Assembly: GCA_964545715.1 (NCBI GenBank)
Contig: CAZJHX010000017.1
Location: 1 to 64,000 of the forward strand
Reading direction: 5' to 3'
Origin: CAZJHX01 sp964545715
Lineage (GTDB): Bacteria > Myxococcota_A > UBA9042 > GCA-2863065
DNA: 64,000 nucleotides
Within the stretch, counting starts at the first letter, position 1, and each line of letters starts with the position of its first letter. A model generated the notes under the pieces. It ran no database searches, had not been told where the DNA came from, and saw only the letters and a list, made by a program, of their open reading frames with translations. This document shows positions 18,648 through 26,101 of this stretch, piece after piece. A program made the position numbers and the translations under genes.

Positions 18648-21600
18648 CCTCAACGCGCCCATCGCAAGCGGCGCGATGGGGGTGGTGTGGGAAGGAACGC
18701 ATCGCGAAGAGGGCGCCAAGGTCGCCGTCAAGGTGATCACCTGTGAGGAGGCGCGCGACGCCGGCTTCCTGGGCATGTTTCGCAGCGAGGTCCGCGCTGT
18801 CGCGTCGCTGGACCACCCGGCGGTGGTCACGATCATCGACTTCGGGCAGGTCGGGGCCGAGGCGGCGAGCCAGTCCAACGGCGCACTGATCATCGACAGC
18901 CCGTTTCTGGTCATGGAGTACATCGACGGCTTCGACCTGACGCCGCTGGTCGGCAAGCTGCCGTGGCAGGGGCTCAAGCACGTGCTGCTGGGGCTGCTGG
19001 ATGCGCTGGCGCACGCGCACGCACGCGGGGTGATCCACCGGGATCTCAAGCCGGCCAACGTGCTGATGAGCGGCCGCCGCCGAATTGTGAAGCTGACCGA
19101 CTTCGGCGTGGCGCACGCGCTGGAGCGGGACGGCAGTCTGGAGGGCGACGACTCCCTTGTCGGTACGCCCAACTACATGGCGCCGGAGCAGGTGGAGCAG
19201 CGCTGGCGCGACTACGGGCCGTGGACGGACCTGTACAGCCTGGGCTGCCTGGCGTTTGCGATGACGACCGGCGCGGCGCCCTTCCAGAGCGACACCCCGT
19301 GGCGGACGATGGAGGCCCAGTGCTCGGAGCCGCTGCCGGCGCTGGTAACGACCCGGCCGGTGCCCAAGGGCTTTGAGGGGTGGGTCCGCCGCCTGCTGGC
19401 CAAGCAGCCGCGGGACCGCTTTCGCCGTGCCGCAGATGCCGCCTGGGCGCTGCTGAGCCTGGACGACGACGGGGTCGAGCAGGGCGAGATGCCCGACGAG
19501 GACTTCGGCCGCCCCGAGGCGACCCTGGACAGCAGCACCACGATCACGCTGCGCTGCATGGAGGACGAGGCCCGCGTCATCGAGATGGCGCTGTCCGGTG
19601 CGTCCGTGAGCACGCTGGTCAAGGACGAAGATGGCGGCATGCCGGTCGTGGTGCCGCCGCTGCCCGCACGCTGGGGCCGGCAGGAGGCGCCGACAGCGTC
19701 CGTGCGGATGGCCGGTGCGGGGCTGAATCTGCTCGGAATGCGGTCCATTCCTCTGGTCGATCGCGAGCCGGAGCGGGATGCGCTGTGGACGGCGCTGCGC
19801 CAGGTCAAAGCGACCGGAAGCGCACGACTGGCCCTGCTGCGGGGCGCTTCGGGCTGCGGTAAGAGCCGCATCGCGGAGTGGCTGTGCGAGCGGGCTCACG
19901 AGGTCGGCGGCGGATCGGTGATGCGCGCCTTTCATGGGCCGGTCACGGGCCCTGCGCACGGCCTTGGGCCCATGGTCGCGCGGTTTTTACGCACGACCGG
20001 GCTGGGGCGCGACCAGACGCTGGAGCGCATCGCCCGGCTGCTGACGACCTGGGGTGCTCCGGACCTGGCGACCCATCGGGCGCTGACGCAGTTGGTGATG
20101 CCAAAGACCGCCGAGGAGACCGACCGCCGCGGCGCGATCCGGTTCAGCGCGCCCGGTGAGCGGTACGCGGTGCTGTACAAGCTGCTGTGCATTCTGGGTA
20201 AGGAGCGGCCGGTGATCCTGTGGCTGGAGGACGCGCAGTGGGGCGTCGACTCGCTGGGGTTCGCCGACTACATCCTGGACATTCAGGAGCGCTTCCCGAG
20301 CCCCGTCCTGATCATCATGACCGCGGTGGACGAGCTGTTGGCGGATCGGCCCGCTGAGAACACGCTGATCCGCAGCCTGCGGCGTCGGGAGGACTCCTCC
20401 GAGGTGCTGATGAGCGCGCTGGGGCGCGTCGAGACGTCGCGGATGCTGACGGACCTGATCGGCCTGGACGCGCGGCTGACCACGCGCATCGAGCCCGTCG
20501 TCGCCGGCAGCCCGCTGTTTGCCACGCAGCTGATCGGCCACTGGGCTCAGCAGGGCTTGCTGGTGCCGGGCCATCGCGGCTTCCGGCTCTCGAACGAGGA
20601 CGTGGAGCTACCCGACGATCTGGAGACGATCTGGACCGCCAAGGTGGACGGCATGCTGGACGGGCGCGCTCACGACGACCGTGTGGCGTTAGAGGTCGCC
20701 GCCGTGCTCGGACAGGCGGGCGTGGCCGACGAGATGGACGACGTGTGCAAGTCGCTGGGGATCAAGCCGTCGGAGACGCTGATCGATGCCCTGATGGCCT
20801 GCGGCCTGGCGCGTGGCGTGGAGAAGGGCGTCAACGAGACCTGGGAGTTTGCGCACCGCACGCTGCTGGAGTCGCTGACGCAGAAGGCTGCGGAGGCCGG
20901 GCGCGTCGAGAAGCTGCACCGGGCGTGCGCGGAGACGCTACGGCGGCGTGGCGGTCCGGGCGCGCACCAGCGCGTGGGCCTGCATCACCTGGCCTCGGGC
21001 AACCCGGAGGCGGCGCTGGAGCCGCTGCTGGTGGGCGCGCGCGAGCACCTCAATCAAGGCCGCGACCGGCACGCGATCCAGCTGATGGAGAAGCGCGAGG
21101 AGGCGCTGACTGCGCTGGGTGTGCCGCACAGCGACCAGCGCTGGGGCGAAGGCTGGGAGGTCTCGATCCGCGCCAACTACCTGCAAGGCGAGTTCGACAC
21201 GGCGCTGCGCATGGTTCAGGAGTTTGAGCACCACGCGCGCCATCACGACTGGGATCCGCTGCTGCCGGTAGCGCTTACGATCGCGGGCGAGATCCACCAC
21301 CGCATGGGCGACTACGTCTCGGGCGAAGTGAAGTTCACCGAGGCGATCGAGCTGGCGCACGGGCGCGGTGATCGGGCGACGCTGGGGCGCGCGCGTCGTG
21401 AGCTGGGCAAGGCGACCCTCTCGCGAGGCCAGGCGGACCGCGCGCTGCGACTAGCGCGACTGGCCCGCGAGGACTTTGAGCAGCTGGGCTCCGTCACAGG
21501 TGCGGGCCGGGCGATTCTGCTTGAGAGCTTTGTCACCAAGCAGCACGAGCAGTGGGAAGAGACGCGCAAGCTGCTGCATCAGGCGCTGGGCCTGTTCGAG

Positions 21601-22143
21601 GAGTCCGGCTATCTGCGCGGGATGTCCGACTGCCACAACCAGCTTGGCGAGCTGGCCCGCTTGAGCGATCACCTGGGCGCGGCTGAGCGGCACTACCGCA
21701 ACGCGCTCTCGCTGTGCCAGGCGACTGGCGCCGGTGAGACGATCATCCCGGAGATCAACCTCAGCCTGACCCTGTTGGCGCAGGGACGATACGACGCCGC
21801 GCGTGGCGACCTGTTGCGCGCGCTGGGGATGGCGCGCCGCCAGAAGCGCAAGCATCTCATCGGCTGCATTCGAGCCGTTCTGCTGTGCTGCGACGCCTAC
21901 AGCGAGGATTGGGAGGCGTGGGACGACGCGGTCAAAGAGATCGAGAAGAACCTCAAAGAGTCCGGTTTTGTCGACACGGACATCGCCCGTTGCGCCCGCC
22001 TGGCCGGGAAATTGGCGGCCAAGGTGCGGCAGTTCGAGCGAGCGCAGTGGGCGTTTCGGCTGTCGCGCGACCAGTTCCGCGCGCTGAAACTTCATGCGGA
22101 CGCCAACGGGATCGAGTACACCCTGAAGAGACTGCCAAAATGA
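18616..22143 (+). CDS. Ser/Thr protein kinase with AAA/NACHT-like ATPase and TPR region
   Basis: The 1,175-residue protein begins with a complete Hanks-type kinase: Gly loop ASGAMGVVWEG, Lys in VAVKVI, HRDLKPANVLM near residue 140, DFGVAH near 161 and MAPEQ. A P-loop ATPase follows (Walker A GASGCGKS near 411, Walker B-like ILWLEDAQWG), then a long alpha-helical TPR-like region to the C-terminus (for example 'AIQLMEKREEALTALGV' and 'LGAAERHYRNALSLCQATG'). This layout is known from Myxococcota signalling kinases, where the ATPase and TPR parts act as sensor or scaffold. It is cytosolic with no membrane segment. Its start overlaps the SecY-like gene, and clpP follows 48 bases downstream. Confidence 0.9.
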   Translation: MTTPIPLGLFDLNAPIASGAMGVVWEGTHREEGAKVAVKVITCEEARDAGFLGMFRSEVRAVASLDHPAVVTIIDFGQVGAEAASQSNGALIIDSPFLVMEYIDGFDLTPLVGKLPWQGLKHVLLGLLDALAHAHARGVIHRDLKPANVLMSGRRRIVKLTDFGVAHALERDGSLEGDDSLVGTPNYMAPEQVEQRWRDYGPWTDLYSLGCLAFAMTTGAAPFQSDTPWRTMEAQCSEPLPALVTTRPVPKGFEGWVRRLLAKQPRDRFRRAADAAWALLSLDDDGVEQGEMPDEDFGRPEATLDSSTTITLRCMEDEARVIEMALSGASVSTLVKDEDGGMPVVVPPLPARWGRQEAPTASVRMAGAGLNLLGMRSIPLVDREPERDALWTALRQVKATGSARLALLRGASGCGKSRIAEWLCERAHEVGGGSVMRAFHGPVTGPAHGLGPMVARFLRTTGLGRDQTLERIARLLTTWGAPDLATHRALTQLVMPKTAEETDRRGAIRFSAPGERYAVLYKLLCILGKERPVILWLEDAQWGVDSLGFADYILDIQERFPSPVLIIMTAVDELLADRPAENTLIRSLRRREDSSEVLMSALGRVETSRMLTDLIGLDARLTTRIEPVVAGSPLFATQLIGHWAQQGLLVPGHRGFRLSNEDVELPDDLETIWTAKVDGMLDGRAHDDRVALEVAAVLGQAGVADEMDDVCKSLGIKPSETLIDALMACGLARGVEKGVNETWEFAHRTLLESLTQKAAEAGRVEKLHRACAETLRRRGGPGAHQRVGLHHLASGNPEAALEPLLVGAREHLNQGRDRHAIQLMEKREEALTALGVPHSDQRWGEGWEVSIRANYLQGEFDTALRMVQEFEHHARHHDWDPLLPVALTIAGEIHHRMGDYVSGEVKFTEAIELAHGRGDRATLGRARRELGKATLSRGQADRALRLARLAREDFEQLGSVTGAGRAILLESFVTKQHEQWEETRKLLHQALGLFEESGYLRGMSDCHNQLGELARLSDHLGAAERHYRNALSLCQATGAGETIIPEINLSLTLLAQGRYDAARGDLLRALGMARRQKRKHLIGCIRAVLLCCDAYSEDWEAWDDAVKEIEKNLKESGFVDTDIARCARLAGKLAAKVRQFERAQWAFRLSRDQFRALKLHADANGIEYTLKRLPK

Positions 22144-22191
22144 GAGGCGGGACATTTCTAAAAGCCCGTTTCTTGGAGTAAGGTTCCGCCC

Positions 22192-22770
22192 ATGAGCAAC
22201 GAAGGCAACAAGCGCTGGAGCGACTACGTATGGGAAGCGACGCGGAAGACGCGGACGCTCCTGTTCTCCACCGACGTAAACGCCAAGTCGGTTCGCGACA
22301 CGATCGACCGGCTGCTGGCCCTGGAAGCAGACGATCCGGACAAGCCGATCACGATGATCCTGAACTCGCCCGGCGGCAGCGTCAGCGACGGGTACGCGCT
22401 GGTGGACATTATCCGCTTCATCCGGCCGCCTGTGCGCATGATCGGCAGCGGCATGGTGGCCAGTATGGGCATCTCGCTGCTGCTCAGCGTTGAGAAGGGC
22501 AACCGCTTCACGCTGCCCAACACGCGCTTCATGCTGCACCAGCCGCGCTTCATGGGCACCGTGCAGGGCGCCGTGTCCGACCTGGAGATCACCGCGGCCG
22601 AGATGGTCAAAATGAAGGACAAATCCAACCAGGAGGTCGCCGACGCGACCGGCCAGACGTTGGAGAAAGTCGAAAAAGACACCCGCCGCGACCTGTGGCT
22701 GACGGCCGAAGAGGCGCTCGACTACGGATTGGTCGATCGCATCATCCAGAACGTCAACGAAATCCAATAG
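22192..22770 (+). CDS. clpP: ATP-dependent Clp protease proteolytic subunit
   Basis: The 192-residue protein is the size of ClpP. It has NSPGGSVSDG, the nucleophile Ser in GMVASMGISLLL, the His in FMLHQPRF, and the Asp in EKDTRRDLWLTAEEALDYGLVD, giving the expected Ser-His-Asp triad. ClpP forms a tetradecameric barrel that degrades unfolded proteins delivered by ClpX/ClpA in the cytosol. An AGTAAGG motif lies upstream of ATG 22192. It has no Clp ATPase neighbour here and is followed immediately by an SDR gene. It may be one of several paralogues, since the N-terminus (MSNEGNKRWSDYVWEATRK) differs from canonical ClpP. Confidence 0.88.
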   Translation: MSNEGNKRWSDYVWEATRKTRTLLFSTDVNAKSVRDTIDRLLALEADDPDKPITMILNSPGGSVSDGYALVDIIRFIRPPVRMIGSGMVASMGISLLLSVEKGNRFTLPNTRFMLHQPRFMGTVQGAVSDLEITAAEMVKMKDKSNQEVADATGQTLEKVEKDTRRDLWLTAEEALDYGLVDRIIQNVNEIQ

Positions 22771-22771
22771 T

Positions 22772-23536
22772 TTGCATGTCGTCGTAACCGGCGCCTCTTC
22801 GGGAATCGGAGAGGCGATCGCGCGGGAGTTTGCCGGCGCCGGCGCTGCGGTGACCCTGGTCGCCCGTCGCAAGGACCGGCTTGAGAGCCTCGCTGCTGAC
22901 CTGGAGACCGCCCATGTGATCGCCGCCGACCTGTCGATCCCCGAGCAGGCCGCGCAGTGGATCCCCGAAGCCGAGGCCTCCCTGGGGCCCATCGACATCC
23001 TGGTCAACAACGCAGGCGTGCAGATCGTATCGCGCACGCACGAGATCGACCCCGCGGACGGTGATCGGCTGCTGAAGCTGAACGTGCTGTCTCCGATGCG
23101 GCTGACGCTGGCGGTCCTGCCCGGGATGCTGGAGCGCGGATCCGGCACCATCGTGGACATCGCGTCGATGGCGGCCATCGCGCCGACGCCCGGCATGTAC
23201 TACTACAACGCCTCCAAGGCGGCCCTGGGCGCGGCCTCCGAGTCGCTGCGCGGCGAGCTGCTGGGCAGCGGCGTCCACGTGGTCACCGTGTACCCGGGCC
23301 CGGTGCATACCGACATGGCCGAGGCCGCGCTGAACTCCTACGGCGACAAGGGCGACGAGCTGCGACGCATGCCGACCGGGACGACCTCGATGCTGGCCGC
23401 CAAAGTGCGCCGCGCTGTGGAGCGAAAGAAGGCCCGCGTCATCTATCCCGGCGTCTACGCGATCTCGCGCTGGTTTCCGGGCACGACCCGCTGGGTCATG
23501 GACAGGTTCTCGCCCGCCCCGTCATCCAAGATGTGA
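22772..23536 (+). CDS. Short-chain dehydrogenase/reductase
   Basis: Translation probably starts at TTG 22772, one base after the clpP stop, because the Rossmann motif begins at once (HVVVTGASSGIGEA). NNAG lies near residue 80, the catalytic Ser in IASMAA and the YYYNASKAALG motif (Tyr and Lys) follow, and PGPVHTDM closes the active-site region. The family reduces or oxidises carbonyl/alcohol substrates with NAD(P)H; the TG(A/S)xxGIG form with Arg at 33-34 suggests NADPH. Length (254) is normal. The 3' end overlaps the convergent membrane-protein gene by 15 bases. Confidence 0.88.
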   Translation: MHVVVTGASSGIGEAIAREFAGAGAAVTLVARRKDRLESLAADLETAHVIAADLSIPEQAAQWIPEAEASLGPIDILVNNAGVQIVSRTHEIDPADGDRLLKLNVLSPMRLTLAVLPGMLERGSGTIVDIASMAAIAPTPGMYYYNASKAALGAASESLRGELLGSGVHVVTVYPGPVHTDMAEAALNSYGDKGDELRRMPTGTTSMLAAKVRRAVERKKARVIYPGVYAISRWFPGTTRWVMDRFSPAPSSKM

Positions 23537-24709
23537 TTGCAGGCTGGCGGCCTTCTTGTCCAGGATGCCGACCCGCTGCTTCAGCCGCGCGCGCTCACTC
23601 ACGATCGCCGGCGCGCAGCCGGTATCGAGCAGCTCGTCATAGCGCGTCGCAAGCTCGGCACGCTGAAACGCGATAGTGTCCAGCCGAAGGCGGCAGATTG
23701 CCGTCAGCATCGGGTTCTCGGTCTCGCCGGCGCCGTCCATGACGACCTGAGCCGAGCGGTAGCGGTTGGTTACGTACCAGGCGATCCCGGCGACCTCGTC
23801 GCAGTCCGCGAGCAGCTTAGCCAGCGCCTCCTGATGCGGTGACGCCGGCCCGGCCTGCGGGCGGTCATCGCCCTTGCTCTGGAAGCAGCCGCCTCCGCCG
23901 AGATCGGGTATCTGGCGCGCTGCCAGGATGAACCGATACTCCTGGATGCGCTTGTTCAGCCGCGTTGCCGTCTTGGTCAGCTGGACAGCCTTCAGGCCGT
24001 AGTAGAGAAACGCGCCGCCGATCGCCAGCAGGCAGCCCAGGCGGATCCAGTCGCCGACCTGAAACGCGCCGCCGCCGTCCGTAAACGCCAACACCAACAG
24101 AAACGCGATGGCCGCCATCAGCGGCGCATAGGCCGTGCGCATGCCCCAGGACGTGACGCGCGACTCCTTCTCCATCAGCGTGGAGATGCCGTTCAGCTGG
24201 TCCAGATGCGTCTGGATGGACGGCTGATCCTCCCCCGCCAACACGCACTCCAGCGGCACGTGGGCCTCGGCCACATCACGTGCCCGCACGTACGCCGATC
24301 CCCGCCGCAAGCGCTGCACTTTCACATCATGGTCGGGGTAGCGCGCCCTGAAAAACGACGCCAGCTCCTCCAGCTCCCGCTCGGAGTCCAGCTGCTCCTC
24401 CTCCACGATGATCCGGCGCGGCACCGGCAGGTACACGACGCCGCAGATCTGCCCGGTTTCGCGGTGCTGCACATAGCCGCCCAGATGCGGCAGCTCGTGC
24501 TCGTGGATTTGGGCTTCATGGTCCAGACACGGCGTCACCGGCACACCCAAGGGCGGGTGCAGATCAAGCCGATAGTCCTTCAGGTTCAGGACGTTGTACT
24601 TGGTTTGCAGCACGGCGCAGAACAGCTGTGCCAGCAGCGCGGGCTCGGCGTGTGACTCGTCGTCGACCCGTTCTAAGATACGCTCAGAAATCGGCTCAGA
24701 AATCGGCAC
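23522..24709 (-). CDS. Membrane protein with two central transmembrane helices
   Basis: The 395-residue protein has a soluble N-terminal half, two adjacent hydrophobic helices near residues 195-245 (APLMAAIAFLLVLAF and LGCLLAIGGAFLYYGL), and a C-terminal helical part rich in Arg/Leu that may be coiled (QRAELATRYDELLDTG). It matches no family I recognise. ATG 24709 overlaps the end of the upstream lipoprotein gene by 14 bases, so it is the last gene of a three-gene operon headed by the GH9 enzyme. Near the start an 11-base direct repeat (TCAGAAATCGG, plus strand) encodes the duplicated 'PISE'. Confidence 0.65.
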   Translation of the reverse strand: MPISEPISERILERVDDESHAEPALLAQLFCAVLQTKYNVLNLKDYRLDLHPPLGVPVTPCLDHEAQIHEHELPHLGGYVQHRETGQICGVVYLPVPRRIIVEEEQLDSERELEELASFFRARYPDHDVKVQRLRRGSAYVRARDVAEAHVPLECVLAGEDQPSIQTHLDQLNGISTLMEKESRVTSWGMRTAYAPLMAAIAFLLVLAFTDGGGAFQVGDWIRLGCLLAIGGAFLYYGLKAVQLTKTATRLNKRIQEYRFILAARQIPDLGGGGCFQSKGDDRPQAGPASPHQEALAKLLADCDEVAGIAWYVTNRYRSAQVVMDGAGETENPMLTAICRLRLDTIAFQRAELATRYDELLDTGCAPAIVSERARLKQRVGILDKKAASLQSHLG

Positions 24710-26063
24710 AGGGCTTGACGATGACTTCCTTGGAGTTGGTGTCGGTGAACGCGAGCGCGCTGGAGTATCCGATGCAGACGTAGTCCTTCTGGTTGGGCTC
24801 GATCTCCTCGACGTCGAAGCTGTAGTCCTGGAAGTCGAACGTGCCGCAGCCCATCACATTGGTGGCCACCGCGTACTGCTCCTCGCTGTCAAAGAGCGTG
24901 CTGATGTTGCCGTCCTTGTCATCACAGAACCAGTCGCTAATGTCCTTCTCGCTGATCGAGTAGTCGATGGCGGTGCTGTCGATGCCGCGGCACAGGCCGT
25001 CCACGGCCGCCTCATAGCAGTCGATAAAGGCCTTCAGCAGCAGCAGGTAGTTGCCCTCTTTCTCCAAGCTGCCGTCCAGCACCAGCACGTCCAGGCAGTC
25101 GCCGTTTTCGCACTGCTGGAGCTCCGTGCACTCTTTGATGGTCTTGAAGCCCTCGCCGACCGGGTCCGAGCACTCGACGACCGCGTTGTCGTTGCACTCG
25201 ACCTGCCCGTCCTTGCACAGCGCGCACACCGGACCGGCCTCGGTGACCAGGCAGCCCCATTTACAGGGCTCGATCGACTCGAACGCGCTGCCCTCGGCGT
25301 TGCAGACCTCGGTACCCAGGGCACCGCACTGCTCCTCGTCGGGTGTGCAGAACTTCACGATGCACTCGCCCTCTTCACACTCCTCTTTGCAGGGCGCGTC
25401 GGCCTTCTTCCAGCCGGTCTGATCCGCTTTGCACAGCTCGACCACCAGCGGAGAGTCCGGGGCGCAGCGCTTCTCGCCCTCGTCGCACGCCGGGTCGCTG
25501 CACTCGGCGGCCTCCTCGACGCAGCCGTAGGGGCAGATGTCGTGGGTCTCGGCGCTCAACCCGTCAGGAGAGCACTTCACCAGCTTCTTGCCGCCGATCT
25601 CGCACAGGATCTGGTTGGGCTCACACAGCTTCTCGACGCACGCGCCCTGGTCGCATTTGGTCTCGCACAGCTGCTCGGTCTCGACGCCTTGCGCGTCGCA
25701 CGTGACGACCGTCTTTCCGTCCGCCTTGCACGCGGATTGGTTCGGCTGGCAACCGGCCTTGCACTTGCCGCCGTCGCATCCGTTTTCGCAGGTCTGGCTG
25801 GTCAGGTCGCTGCCGTCCGGCTTGCACGTAAACAGCGTACTGCCGTTGCAGAACGCGTCGCCCGGGGTGCACTGCTGCACCGGCCCCGTGTCGCCGCCTG
25901 TGTCTGTGGTGCCGGTCGTGCTCGTGGTATCCGAGCCGGTACCCGGCGTGCCCGTCCCGGTTGTGGAGCCCGTGCCCGTCCCGGTCGCCGTCGGCGGCGT
26001 GTCGTCTCCACACCCAAACACGGCTAGCGGCAGCACCGCCGCCAGAATCAGTAGCTTCTTCAT
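24696..26063 (-). CDS. Cys-rich lipoprotein
   Basis: ATG 26063 is preceded by an AGGGGG ribosome-binding site and begins a clear lipoprotein signal (MKKLLILAAVLPLAVFGC). After a linker of T/G repeats (TGTGTGSTTGTGTPGTG) come about seven Cys-containing units of about 40 residues (pattern C-x5-C-x9-C-x6-C-x3-C, for example 'CQPNQSACKADGKTVVTC'), as in many Myxococcota surface lipoproteins. The last 120 residues are a different acidic domain (DCYEAAVDGLCRGIDST...). It may act in adhesion or substrate capture. It lies 38 bases downstream of the GH9 cellulase gene on the same strand, so a surface complex with the cellulase is conceivable but not shown. Confidence 0.75.
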   Translation of the reverse strand: MKKLLILAAVLPLAVFGCGDDTPPTATGTGTGSTTGTGTPGTGSDTTSTTGTTDTGGDTGPVQQCTPGDAFCNGSTLFTCKPDGSDLTSQTCENGCDGGKCKAGCQPNQSACKADGKTVVTCDAQGVETEQLCETKCDQGACVEKLCEPNQILCEIGGKKLVKCSPDGLSAETHDICPYGCVEEAAECSDPACDEGEKRCAPDSPLVVELCKADQTGWKKADAPCKEECEEGECIVKFCTPDEEQCGALGTEVCNAEGSAFESIEPCKWGCLVTEAGPVCALCKDGQVECNDNAVVECSDPVGEGFKTIKECTELQQCENGDCLDVLVLDGSLEKEGNYLLLLKAFIDCYEAAVDGLCRGIDSTAIDYSISEKDISDWFCDDKDGNISTLFDSEEQYAVATNVMGCGTFDFQDYSFDVEEIEPNQKDYVCIGYSSALAFTDTNSKEVIVKPCADF

Positions 26064-26101
26064 CAGTAACCCCCTGGCCAACCCAAGGGGTGAGGATACG
26101 T

